10,156 bases of DNA from NCBI GenBank assembly GCA_002733465.1, contig NVVT01000005.1, positions 136,852 to 147,007 on the forward strand, given 5' to 3'. Source of the DNA: Kangiella sp. (lineage in GTDB: Bacteria; Pseudomonadota; Gammaproteobacteria; Enterobacterales; Kangiellaceae). Position 1 is the first letter of the stretch; the number at the start of each line of letters is the position of its first letter. A model generated the notes under the pieces. The model saw only the letters and a list, made by a program, of their open reading frames with translations, was not told where the DNA came from and made no database searches. The translations under genes and the position numbers were made by a program. Below are positions 1 through 6,898 of this stretch, one piece after another.

Positions 1-1046
1 AAGAAATGTATGGCGAGTTTGAAAATACTTTTATGATGTATTTACCTCGTTTGTGTGAGCATTGTTTAAATCCAACTTGTGTTGCAGCTTGTCCTTCTGG
101 AGCTATTTATAAGCGTGAAGAAGATGGTATTGTCTTGATCGATCAAGATAAATGTCGTGGTTGGAGAATGTGCATTAGTGGTTGTCCTTATAAGAAAATT
201 TATTTCAACTGGAAGTCAGGGAAATCTGAAAAATGTATTTTCTGTTACCCAAGAATTGAAGCGGGAATGCCTACTATCTGCGCGGAAACATGTGTTGGTC
301 GAATTCGTTATCTAGGAGTTATTTTATATGACGCCGATAGAATTAAAGAAGTCGCTTCAACTGAATCAGAAACTGATTTATATGAAAAACAGTTAGAAAT
401 ATTTCTTGATCCAAACGACCCTAAAGTAATTGAACAAGCACGTAAAGATGGTATTACTGATTCCATTTTAGAAGCTGCTAAGAAATCGCCCGTTTATAAA
501 TTGGCAATTGATTGGAAACTCGCTTTACCACTTCATCCGGAATATAGAACATTACCGATGGTGTGGTACGTACCTACGTTAAGCCCCATCCAAAATGCGG
601 TTGAAGCTGGCACTTTAGGATTGGCTGGCGTATTACCTGATGTTCGTTCGCTGCGAATTCCAATGAAGTATTTAGCTAACCTTTTAACTGCTGGTGATGA
701 AGAACCTGTTATTCGAGCGTTAGAACGATTACTTGCCATGCGAGCCTATAAACGAGCAGAACATGTTGAGGGCGTAGAAGATCTTGAAGTATTACGCCAA
801 GCCGGTTTAAGCAAAAAGCAAGCGGACGAAATGTACCGTTATTTAGCCATTGCAAATTACGAAGATCGATTCGTTATTCCAACAGGTCACAGAGAAATGA
901 ACGTGCCTGAAGCTTATGGTGAAAAAAGCGGTTGCGGTTTCACCTTTGGTAACGGTTGTAGCACAGGAAATAACGATATGAATATGTTTGGTGCTAAAAA
1001 AGTTAATAAACGAGACGTGATTAAAATCACAAATGTTGGAGCCTAA
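1..1046 (+). CDS. narH: Respiratory nitrate reductase beta subunit NarH (5' truncated by window edge)
   Basis: This is the iron-sulfur electron-transfer subunit of the membrane-bound nitrate reductase NarGHI; it passes electrons from the NarI hemes to the NarG molybdenum site on the cytoplasmic face. The frame is open to the left edge. The ATG at 6 aligns inside the E. coli protein, so about 167 N-terminal residues, including the first cysteine group, lie outside. Counting from the ATG at 6, I see C17, C20, C25, C29 in LCEHCLNPTCVAACP; C50, C56, C60 with W53 in CRGWRMCISGC; and C77, C80, C92, C96. The Trp in place of a cysteine is the hallmark of the [3Fe-4S] centre of this family. The segment LPLHPEYRTLPMVWYVP and the tail motif GCGFTFGNGC also match NarH. 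It is the upstream neighbour of narJ in the usual narGHJI order; narG should lie just left of the window. Identification is secure. Confidence 0.97.
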   Translation, partial: EMYGEFENTFMMYLPRLCEHCLNPTCVAACPSGAIYKREEDGIVLIDQDKCRGWRMCISGCPYKKIYFNWKSGKSEKCIFCYPRIEAGMPTICAETCVGRIRYLGVILYDADRIKEVASTESETDLYEKQLEIFLDPNDPKVIEQARKDGITDSILEAAKKSPVYKLAIDWKLALPLHPEYRTLPMVWYVPTLSPIQNAVEAGTLGLAGVLPDVRSLRIPMKYLANLLTAGDEEPVIRALERLLAMRAYKRAEHVEGVEDLEVLRQAGLSKKQADEMYRYLAIANYEDRFVIPTGHREMNVPEAYGEKSGCGFTFGNGCSTGNNDMNMFGAKKVNKRDVIKITNVGA

Positions 1047-1047
1047 T

Positions 1048-1051
1048 AGGA
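1048..1051 (+). promoter_or_regulatory. narJ ribosome binding site, decides the start
   Basis: AGGA lies just after the narH stop codon, with 8 bases between it and the ATG at 1060. It favours the 1060 start over the in-frame ATG at 1033, which overlaps narH, has no Shine-Dalgarno at a useful distance and would add nine residues not matching NarJ proteins. ATG 1063 follows directly and cannot be excluded. Confidence 0.6.
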
Positions 1052-1059
1052 AAATTGCC

Positions 1060-1815
1060 ATGATGATTTTAAGAGTTATTTCCCGACTATTGGACTACCC
1101 AACTCAAGCGCTTTTTGACGCTAGTGATGAGCTAGTCCAAGTAGTTAAATCTGCAAAGGTTAGTGAAGAAAATAAACAATCACTAATTGCATTTATTGAG
1201 TCGCTTAGCAAAAAAGATTTATATGATGCTCAAGAAAGATACGACCTTTTATTTGATAGAGGTCGTTCTCTCTCTCTACTTTTGTTTGAACATGTTCACG
1301 GTGAATCCCGTGATAGAGGTCAAGCAATGGTTGATTTAATGAACGTTTACAAATCAAAAGACTTTGAAGTGATGTCCTCTCAACTACCTGATTATATTCC
1401 TTTGTACTTAGAATTTTTAAGTGAACAAGAAGTAGAATATGCGGAAGAATGGTTAGGTGATATTTGTCACCTTATGACCATGCTTTCAGAAAGGTTGATT
1501 GAACGAGAGTGTGACTACTCGGTTCTTTTTGATTCATTAATTGAGCTTTCTGGTATTGAGGTTAATCGCCAAGAAGTTGCTGCGGCAGTAAAGAAAGAAG
1601 AACGCGACGACACCATTGAAGCGATTGATAGAGAGTGGGAAGACAAAGAAATTAAGTTCGATGATCCCCTTTCTACAAACAGTCAGGGAGGCGAACAATG
1701 CCCTAGTGCAAGCTCCGGAGTTCAAAAATCCGTTAATTCACTTAACCCAAACGATATCCAGAATGTTCCGATTAACTGGCACGATCAAGACGCTGCCCAA
1801 GTTTCAGGATTATAA
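1060..1815 (+). CDS. narJ: Nitrate reductase assembly chaperone NarJ
   Basis: NarJ is the dedicated cytoplasmic chaperone (TorD/DmsD/NarJ group) that binds the NarG apoprotein, promotes molybdenum cofactor insertion and coordinates attachment of NarGH to NarI; it is not part of the final enzyme. The 251-residue product starts MMILRVISRLLDYP, matching the start of E. coli NarJ (MIELVIVSRLLEYP). The strongly conserved block runs FDRGRSLSLLLFEHVHGES followed by RDRGQAMVDLM, and LPDYIPLYLEFL corresponds to the LPDHLPLYLEYL segment. An acidic stretch with ERDDT and EWEDKEIKF also matches. The start at 1060 is chosen from the AGGA sequence and the family alignment; a longer frame opens at 1033. The C-terminal ~40 residues (after about residue 210) are low-complexity and diverge from E. 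coli. The gene sits 13 bases after narH and 11 bases before narI, so it is translated from the same operon mRNA. Confidence 0.96.
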   Translation: MMILRVISRLLDYPTQALFDASDELVQVVKSAKVSEENKQSLIAFIESLSKKDLYDAQERYDLLFDRGRSLSLLLFEHVHGESRDRGQAMVDLMNVYKSKDFEVMSSQLPDYIPLYLEFLSEQEVEYAEEWLGDICHLMTMLSERLIERECDYSVLFDSLIELSGIEVNRQEVAAAVKKEERDDTIEAIDREWEDKEIKFDDPLSTNSQGGEQCPSASSGVQKSVNSLNPNDIQNVPINWHDQDAAQVSGL

Positions 1816-1826
1816 GGAGAAGAACT

Positions 1827-2534
1827 ATGTTAGATACACTTATGTCAGACACATTTTTATCAAACCTTAACAATACGTTATTCGGAGTTTATCCGTATGT
1901 CGCAATAATGGTAATGCTAGTAGGGAGTTGGATCAGGTTTGACCGCGAACCATACACTTGGAAAGCCGATTCAAGCCAAATGTTAAGCAACAAAGGATTT
2001 CGCATTGCGAGTAATCTTTTTCATGTTGGGGTCATCTTTATTTTGATGGGGCACTTCGTTGGATTGTTAACACCTGAATGGTTATATCACCATGTAATTT
2101 CTAGCGCGGATAAACAAATGGTTGCGATGGTCAGTGGTGGATTCTTTGGCATTCTATGTTTGATTGGTTTGTTGATGCTAATCAAACGTCGGCTAACCGA
2201 TCCTAGAGTAAGAGCCTCTTCCAAATTTTCGGATATTTTTATTCTGTTAATGTTGTTGATGCAATTAGTTCTCGGTTTAATCACTATCGTTATCTCAATG
2301 GATCACTTAGATGGTTCAGTAATGATTATGTTAGGTAATTGGGCACAAAACATTGTGACATTCCAATCAGCCGCGGCTGCAGCCGCAATTGAACCAGTAC
2401 ATGTTATTTATAAACTGCATGTATTTGTTGGACTCAGTATGATTTTTGTTTTCCCGTTTACGCGATTGGTTCATATTATTAGCGTGCCTGTTTGGTACTT
2501 TGGAAGACGTTATCAAGTGGTTAGAGAACGGTAA
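1827..2534 (+). CDS. narI: Respiratory nitrate reductase gamma subunit NarI (cytochrome b)
   Basis: NarI is the membrane-anchoring diheme cytochrome b that oxidises quinol at the periplasmic side and feeds electrons to NarH. The 235-residue product has five hydrophobic segments at about residues 18-36, 61-82, 98-119, 134-157 and 193-213. The four heme-ligand histidines known from E. coli (56, 66, 187, 205) correspond to H66 in ASNLFHVG, H76 in MGHFVGLLTP, H198 in YKLHVF and H216 in FTRLVHIISVPV. GSWIRFDREPYTWKADSSQM and the C-terminal RRYQVVRER also match the family. A strong Shine-Dalgarno (AAGGAG, 1814-1819) precedes the ATG and overlaps the narJ stop region. One oddity is a run of six alanines (A182-A187) in the predicted periplasmic loop between segments 4 and 5, encoded by a GC-rich palindrome; E. 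coli has a Gly/Ser/His loop here. Identification is secure. Confidence 0.97.
   Translation: MLDTLMSDTFLSNLNNTLFGVYPYVAIMVMLVGSWIRFDREPYTWKADSSQMLSNKGFRIASNLFHVGVIFILMGHFVGLLTPEWLYHHVISSADKQMVAMVSGGFFGILCLIGLLMLIKRRLTDPRVRASSKFSDIFILLMLLMQLVLGLITIVISMDHLDGSVMIMLGNWAQNIVTFQSAAAAAAIEPVHVIYKLHVFVGLSMIFVFPFTRLVHIISVPVWYFGRRYQVVRER
2373..2386. repeat. 14-bp perfect GC-rich palindrome inside narI
   Basis: GCGGCTGCAGCCGC reads the same on both strands and encodes most of the six-alanine run in the NarI segment 4-5 loop. It stands out because the surrounding gene is AT-rich. It could be simple expansion of alanine codons; no function is implied. Confidence 0.5.
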
Positions 2535-2550
2535 GAATTTAGATTGTTTT

Positions 2551-2626
2551 CACCCTCTCCCCGCCCCTCTCCCGTCACCCATTCAAGCTCCCTCTCCCTT
2601 GACGGGAGAGGGCTGGGGAGAGGGTG
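2551..2626. repeat. REP/MITE-like GC-rich palindromic repeat between narI and ppiC-like gene
   Basis: Two 26-base arms, 2551-2576 and 2601-2626, are inverted copies matching at 24 of 26 positions (mismatches only at the GC/CT pair in the centre of the arm), with a 24-base loop. The loop itself contains CCCTCTCCC (2590-2598), which pairs perfectly with GGGAGAGGG (2604-2612) around a five-base loop, so two mutually exclusive hairpins can form. The element fills most of the 130-base gap between narI and the isomerase gene and is far richer in G+C than its surroundings. CCCTCTCCC/GGGAGAGGG palindromes of this type are, as I recall, dispersed intergenic repeats in many proteobacterial genomes. In RNA it would form a very stable stem; there is no U-tract after it, so it is not a classical intrinsic terminator. 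It may lower downstream expression or protect the nar mRNA 3' end (inference). Confidence 0.8.
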
Positions 2627-2664
2627 AGCAACCTTGCAATTAAATAAAATTAGAGAATAAAATT

Positions 2665-3495
2665 ATGTCATGTAGCAAACATAACCATAGCCAAAACCAT
2701 GCGGAACAACAATCACCTCCGTCAGCACCACTTCCTGTCATTAGCGTTGATGGGTTTATTATTGAAGAAGAAGTTCTCGCAGCGGAGTTACAATACCATC
2801 AAAACAAAAGCTTCGATGTAGTCGTTCAAGAAGCTGGACAGTCATTAGTGGTTAGACAATTATTCACAAATCATGCGAAAAATAATGGCATTAAGGTCAC
2901 CAAAGAGAACGAAGAAGAAATTTTACAGCAGATAATTTCAGATAACGTCACTTACAGCGATCCAACCAATGAAGATTGCGCTCGTTATTTTGAGAATAAC
3001 CAAGCAAAGTTTGCGACCCTCCCCCTGATGGAAGTGGATCATATTTTACTGGCCGCCTCCAAAGATGATTTACCCGGCAGAGAAGTCGCTAAAAATAATG
3101 CTAAAGATATTATTACAAAGCTAAAAAATGACCCGATGTTGTTTCCCGCATTAGCGAATGAGTATTCCGCTTGTCCATCTAAAAAAATGGGTGGCTCACT
3201 AGGGCAACTTAGTAAAGGTCAAACCGTGCCCGAGTTTGAGCGTCAACTTATGACATTAGGACAAGGGCTACCGGATAAGCCGATTGAATCTCGTTATGGC
3301 TATCACGTTGTTAATATCACTCGTAAGATCGATGGTAAGCCTCTGGAATATTCTATGGTCGAAGACAAGGTGAGAGGTTATTTAATCCATAGAGCGTCGC
3401 ACTTAGCTATTCAAGCATTTATTCAGACTCTTATTGAAAAAGCTGAAATAACCGGTATTACTATGAAGTTTCGTGAAGAAAATATCCATATTTAG
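2665..3495 (+). CDS. Cytoplasmic PpiC/parvulin-type peptidyl-prolyl cis-trans isomerase linked to nar
   Basis: This predicted isomerase catalyses cis-trans interconversion of peptide bonds before proline and is likely a folding or assembly helper. The 276-residue protein has a disordered N-terminus rich in Cys, His and Gln (C3, H6, H8, H12). A helical region follows at about 32-115, then a parvulin domain at about 122-221 recognised by VDHILLAA, FPALANEYSACPSKKMGGSL, VPEFERQLMTLG and SRYGYHVVNITR. A short helical tail follows. There is no signal peptide or lipobox, unlike SurA or PrsA, so it should act in the cytoplasm. In Pseudomonas aeruginosa a PpiC-type gene also follows narGHJI, which supports a role with nitrate reductase, but the client protein is unknown. 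Only a weak AGAG (2652-2655) precedes the ATG. Family call firm; precise role inferred. Confidence 0.9.
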   Translation: MSCSKHNHSQNHAEQQSPPSAPLPVISVDGFIIEEEVLAAELQYHQNKSFDVVVQEAGQSLVVRQLFTNHAKNNGIKVTKENEEEILQQIISDNVTYSDPTNEDCARYFENNQAKFATLPLMEVDHILLAASKDDLPGREVAKNNAKDIITKLKNDPMLFPALANEYSACPSKKMGGSLGQLSKGQTVPEFERQLMTLGQGLPDKPIESRYGYHVVNITRKIDGKPLEYSMVEDKVRGYLIHRASHLAIQAFIQTLIEKAEITGITMKFREENIHI

Positions 3496-3545
3496 CTGAC
3501 GCTTCATATTTGAGGTTCTTCGCTACTTTACATGGGTTACTGAAC

Positions 3546-3644
3546 GGGGTCGGAGCCAAAATACACCGTCACTGCAATTAAACTCTTTGCTTTTTTTAAG
3601 AATATTGATAAAGTTTAATAATCAACCTAATTGACTCCGACCCC
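3546..3644. repeat. MITE-like element with 14-bp terminal inverted repeats between ppiC-like gene and moeA
   Basis: GGGGTCGGAGCCAA (3546-3559) and TTGACTCCGACCCC (3631-3644) are inverted copies with one mismatch, enclosing about 71 bases. A second, inner inverted pair, ATTAAACT (3577-3584) and AGTTTAAT (3612-3619), lies inside. The 99-base unit has no coding capacity. Termini of the GGGGTC(A/G)GAGTCA kind resemble, from memory, palindromes that accompany IS200-like/RAYT transposases in gammaproteobacteria, so this may be a non-autonomous remnant mobilised in trans; no transposase is in the window. It ends only 17 bases before the moeA start codon, so it may carry or displace moeA expression signals. 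Confidence 0.7.
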
Positions 3645-3661
3645 TTGCGAAAATTCTCAGT

Positions 3662-4924
3662 ATGAATGATAACAAAGCGAACTATACAGAACACTGCATG
3701 GTGACATTCCAAGAGGCCTTGGATTTTGTCGCCAACAATACCGAATTATTAAGTTCAGAAAAACATCCTTATGAAGAATGCTTTGGCCGTGTTCTAGCTT
3801 CCGACATCCATGCTCCCTACTCTATTCCTTCATTTAATAACTCTGCAATGGACGGTTATGCAGTTCGGTATTCTGATCTTGCTAATGCAACTGAATCATC
3901 ACCGATTAAATTGAAAATTGAAAGTATTTCTGCTGCCGGTGATTTAATTACGGAACGGCAAAATACAAACCACACATTAGAAAAAACAGCCTGTAAAATT
4001 ATGACAGGTGCTGCTGTACCCCATGGTTATGATGCAATAATACCTGTAGAAAACACTCAGTTAGAACAAGATCATGTTACTTGTTTTTCAAGCCCTAACA
4101 AGGGCGCACATATTAGAACTATTGGACAGGATTTTGAACAAGGCTCTCTAATCGCAAAACAGTCTGAAGTAATCAATGAAAATCATATTATGGCATTTGC
4201 AGCATTAGGGATAACCGAAGTAGATGTCATTAAGAAACCTAGCATCACCTTATTCTCAACTGGAAAAGAATTAGTAGATGATGCACGTATCGAATTAAAG
4301 CCTGGTCAGATTAGAAATTCAAACAAACCTTATTTATTAACTTACTTGAAAAATAAACCTGTGAATGTATTTAATGCTGGCACTAACTTAGATCAAGTTG
4401 AAGAATTCGAAAAATCGTTAACTGAACAACTTGAATCATATACCAACATTATTATTTCTACCGGTGCCGTATCAATGGGCGATTTTGATTTCATTCCATC
4501 AACGATTAAAAAGCTGGGTGGTGAAATCATATTCCACAAAACAAAGATAAGACCTGGCAAACCCCTTTTATTTGCAAAGTTCCCTAATGGGACACTTTAT
4601 TTTGGTTTACCTGGCAATCCTATTTCAGCCAATATAGGTTTACGCTTTTTCGTGATGCATTGTTTAAGAAAGATGCTAAACCTAAATCCAGAAAAACCTG
4701 TGAAAGCTAAAATAAATCATACTCATACAAAGCTACATTATTTTGTTGGTATTCAAAAGGCAAATGCATACATAGATGAATTAGGAAGCCAAAGAATTGA
4801 TATTTTAGACGGTCAAGAGTCTTTTAAAATTCAACCGTTACTTAATGCAAATGGTTGGGCTGTTTTATATGAAGATGAGCATTCTTGGGATAAAAATGAT
4901 TTAGTTAGTTTTTATCCTTCATAA
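3662..4924 (+). CDS. moeA: Molybdopterin molybdenumtransferase MoeA
   Basis: MoeA inserts molybdate into adenylylated molybdopterin (made by MogA/MoaB), giving the Mo-MPT that NarG ultimately needs as bis-MGD; it acts in the cytoplasm. The 420-residue product has the full family signature in order: CFGRVLASD (40-48), NNSAMDGYAVR (59-69), KIMTGAAVP (112-120), RTIGQDFEQG (152-161), LFSTGKEL (197-204) opening the MPT-binding MogA-like domain, STGAVSMGDFDF (266-277), KIRPGKP (295-301) and FGLPGNPISA (314-323). A beta-rich C-terminal domain follows. Length agrees with E. coli MoeA (411). The family's FSTGDEL is FSTGKEL here; the following Glu is kept. Neither the ATG at 3662 nor the in-frame ATG at 3698 (MVTFQEALDF) has a clear Shine-Dalgarno, and the shorter form is plausible. 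It lies directly after a MITE-like repeat and 20 bases before the next gene. Confidence 0.96.
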   Translation: MNDNKANYTEHCMVTFQEALDFVANNTELLSSEKHPYEECFGRVLASDIHAPYSIPSFNNSAMDGYAVRYSDLANATESSPIKLKIESISAAGDLITERQNTNHTLEKTACKIMTGAAVPHGYDAIIPVENTQLEQDHVTCFSSPNKGAHIRTIGQDFEQGSLIAKQSEVINENHIMAFAALGITEVDVIKKPSITLFSTGKELVDDARIELKPGQIRNSNKPYLLTYLKNKPVNVFNAGTNLDQVEEFEKSLTEQLESYTNIIISTGAVSMGDFDFIPSTIKKLGGEIIFHKTKIRPGKPLLFAKFPNGTLYFGLPGNPISANIGLRFFVMHCLRKMLNLNPEKPVKAKINHTHTKLHYFVGIQKANAYIDELGSQRIDILDGQESFKIQPLLNANGWAVLYEDEHSWDKNDLVSFYPS

Positions 4925-4944
4925 AATAAATAGTGAAGACAGAC

Positions 4945-5259
4945 ATGTATATTCGAATCCAGAACAATAGTATCCGTTTTAGAGTTTCTGAACAGGAAGC
5001 TAATTTCTTAATGGATGGCGTAAAACTTAAAGATTCTTTTATAGTGCTTAATCAACAACAGTTGGATTATTCTATCTCAACCGCTGATAAGGATTCATTT
5101 GATTTTAAAACGTCTAACCATTTAGAATTACAAGTCAGTCTCGACAAATTAAGATCTGAATTATCTATACGTCCTAGTAAAAAAGGAATTCAAATCGAAT
5201 CAAGTCATTCACACGGCATTGACGTTTTTTTGGAAGTTGACATTAAGAAAAAGAGATGA
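4945..5259 (+). CDS. Small conserved-looking protein of unknown function, downstream of moeA
   Basis: I do not recognise a function for this 104-residue protein. It begins MYIRIQNNSIRFRVSEQEAN, which resembles the opening MKIRIKxNSIRxRL of a small uncharacterised family I recall mainly from Bacteroidetes (possibly DUF7009); that link is from memory only. Alternating hydrophobic and polar residues suggest mostly beta strands. There are no cysteines, no signal peptide and no membrane segment; a HSHxH-like SSHSHG lies near residue 91 and the C-terminus is basic (DIKKKR). The ATG at 4945 is preferred because TGAAG (4934-4938) sits six bases upstream; a GTG start at 4933 would add four residues. 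It starts 20 bases after moeA on the same strand, so it is probably co-transcribed and may be linked to molybdenum cofactor or nitrate reductase biogenesis (inference by position only). Confidence 0.75.
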   Translation: MYIRIQNNSIRFRVSEQEANFLMDGVKLKDSFIVLNQQQLDYSISTADKDSFDFKTSNHLELQVSLDKLRSELSIRPSKKGIQIESSHSHGIDVFLEVDIKKKR

Positions 5260-5297
5260 TTGAATGCACTAAAGAAATCTAATCTGCCAGTTCATTT

Positions 5298-5388
5298 AAG
5301 TGTTTTTATTCTTTATTCAATCCATACTAAATGATTCCATATATATTTGAAGTAGGTTCTAGAATGTATTAACACTTGAATAAAGAAT
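5298..5388. repeat. Interleaved inverted repeats in the convergent 245-base gap
   Basis: ATTCTTTATTCAA (5308-5320) is perfectly complementary to TTGAATAAAGAAT (5376-5388), a 13-base AT-rich stem with a 55-base loop. A second pair, AAGTGTT (5298-5304) and AACACTT (5371-5377), is interleaved with it rather than nested, a pseudoknot-like order. TTCTAGAA (5357-5364) is a palindrome in the loop. The gap lies between two convergent genes, so a bidirectional transcription stop is one possibility, but no U-tract follows the stem in either direction. The rest of the gap (5260-5504) shows nothing I can name. Confidence 0.45.
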
Positions 5389-5504
5389 GTATTTCCTCAC
5401 TTCTATTTAACTCGGTATAATCGAAAATCTAACAAGCAAAAAACAATCTAATCTGTGTTTGAGTTAGGTTCGATGTGATAACCAAAACTTCATTCTAAAG
5501 CCAG

Positions 5505-6764
5505 CTATGAACAATCATTATCTCCAACGCTCAATTTTAAAGCTATTTGTAAACGTTGAGTTAGATATTTCGGATTAGCTTTAGTCAATGATACTGTCTC
5601 ACAATTTTGAAAATAACAAAACGATGTAACAGCACCTACAAATGCTTTAATTATCAAATCTTCATTAAAATCATTCTGCTCAAAACCGTCCAATTCAAAA
5701 TAAAGCGCTTTAATTTCAAAATGATTAGTTTTTCGATGAGCTTTTGCATCCATCCGCCCAATAAACTCGCCCTGATAAAGTAGCGGTAAACAAAAATATC
5801 CATACTGACGTTTAGCTTCTGGTACATAACATTCTATCTGGTAGTTGTATTGAAATATTGATTTGAGTCTATCGCGTTGAATGACACTATTGTCAAATGG
5901 CGAAAGGATCAACATGCGATTATTCAACCGTGGAAGCCGACGCTCTAGTGCACCAGTTTCTAATATAAATATTTCTCCACCGCTGACTTTTATTTGTTCA
6001 AAAGTACCTCGTGCTAACCTTTCATTTATTAATATCTTAACTGCTTTTCTTAGCTCAGTATTTCGGCGTAAATAGGTCAGTCCTTTTAGTGAAGCAAAGC
6101 CGTGACAACGTAACTGTTGATCGACAATATGAGTTGCAAATTCATCCATACTTGGCACTTTTGAATCAACATTAGATGGTAATACTCTCTCGGTTAGGTC
6201 ATAGATTTTTTGAAAACCTTCACGATTACTCACCATTAAATCGCCTTGCATATACAATTGTTCGAGTGCTTTTTTTGCGGGCTTCCAATCCCACCACCCT
6301 GATTGTTTTTTTGTCTTAGGTCTAGCTTCAACATCACGAGAGCGTAATGGACCTTCTGAACGAATTCGCTTCAACAGCTCTCCCATCAACTTCTTATCAC
6401 TATTTTTATACCAATGGGTTTGACCACTTTTTATGGCGTGTTTGTAGGGTAGAGAGAAACGAAAATCATTGATTGGAATAACCGCTGCAGCGTGCGACCA
6501 ATACTCAAAAATATTTCCATCGAGCAACATTTGATTAATCATGGCAGGCTTAAACTTTGGAACTCTAGAATAAAAAACATGATGGTGTGCACGCTCCACT
6601 ACTGAAATAGTGTCGAGTTGCACATAACCTAGGTGGTTAATCGCTTTGCACGCTCCGACTAAACCACTTCCAAAGGGATTAGCCTTTAATAAACCTTGCG
6701 CGTCGAGAGCAATACGGCGTAAACGAGATAAATCTTCTGCTTTTTTAAGTTGAATCATGGACAT
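5505..6764 (-). CDS. ycaQ: YcaQ-type (AlkZ-like) winged-helix DNA glycosylase, interstrand-crosslink/alkylation repair
   Basis: E. coli YcaQ is a DNA glycosylase of the HTH_42 superfamily that unhooks interstrand crosslinks and removes N7-alkylated purines. The 419-residue product aligns along its whole length with E. coli YcaQ (410). The catalytic QxD motif is present as Q49-L50-D51 in VQLDTISVV. Other family blocks are FEYWSHAAAVIP (86-97), GWWDWKPAKKALEQL (156-170), FQKIYDLTERVLP (184-196), LSPFDNSVIQRDR (287-299) and the pair ECYVPEAKRQYGYFCLPLLY (311-330) and GRMDAKAHR (336-344). QxD, rather than QxQ, places it on the YcaQ/AlkX side instead of Streptomyces AlkZ. No good Shine-Dalgarno is seen; the second Met codon (6758) is an alternative start. 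It follows mobA on the same strand after 134 bases and could be read from the same transcript. Its substrate here is inferred. Confidence 0.9.
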   Translation of the reverse strand: MSMIQLKKAEDLSRLRRIALDAQGLLKANPFGSGLVGACKAINHLGYVQLDTISVVERAHHHVFYSRVPKFKPAMINQMLLDGNIFEYWSHAAAVIPINDFRFSLPYKHAIKSGQTHWYKNSDKKLMGELLKRIRSEGPLRSRDVEARPKTKKQSGWWDWKPAKKALEQLYMQGDLMVSNREGFQKIYDLTERVLPSNVDSKVPSMDEFATHIVDQQLRCHGFASLKGLTYLRRNTELRKAVKILINERLARGTFEQIKVSGGEIFILETGALERRLPRLNNRMLILSPFDNSVIQRDRLKSIFQYNYQIECYVPEAKRQYGYFCLPLLYQGEFIGRMDAKAHRKTNHFEIKALYFELDGFEQNDFNEDLIIKAFVGAVTSFCYFQNCETVSLTKANPKYLTQRLQIALKLSVGDNDCS

Positions 6765-6898
6765 GTATGTTTAAAATAGACCTCAATATAAATGAAAAGT
6801 AAGTAATTATTCTACATTGCTTAATAGTATTAAAAACGCGCTCTTTTAGTATTTCTTTTTGGCAATTCAAGTTCTACTCCCTTTTTCTCGCCAAAATA

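Noticed and set aside
1033..1059. Upstream ATG giving a longer NarJ
   Set aside because: It overlaps narH, lacks a ribosome binding site at a useful distance and adds residues not matching NarJ; ATG 1060 has AGGA eight bases upstream.
1616..1870. 84-codon frame across the narJ/narI junction
   Set aside because: Out-of-frame shadow of narJ and narI; both true frames match their families through this region.
2446..2643. Open frame of 65 codons across the end of narI and the palindromic repeat
   Set aside because: Its second half is the CCCTCTCCC repeat translated into Pro/Ser/Gly-rich low complexity, and the first half is narI in another frame.
3605..3625. TTGAT...ATCAA near moeA as an Fnr box
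   Set aside because: The half-sites are separated by about 11 bases rather than four, and lie inside the MITE-like element.
5393..5421. Possible promoter with TATAAT at 5416-5421
   Set aside because: The -10 is perfect but the -35 position (TTCCTC-like) is poor, and it would only read antisense into the glycosylase gene; AT-rich gaps give such matches by chance.
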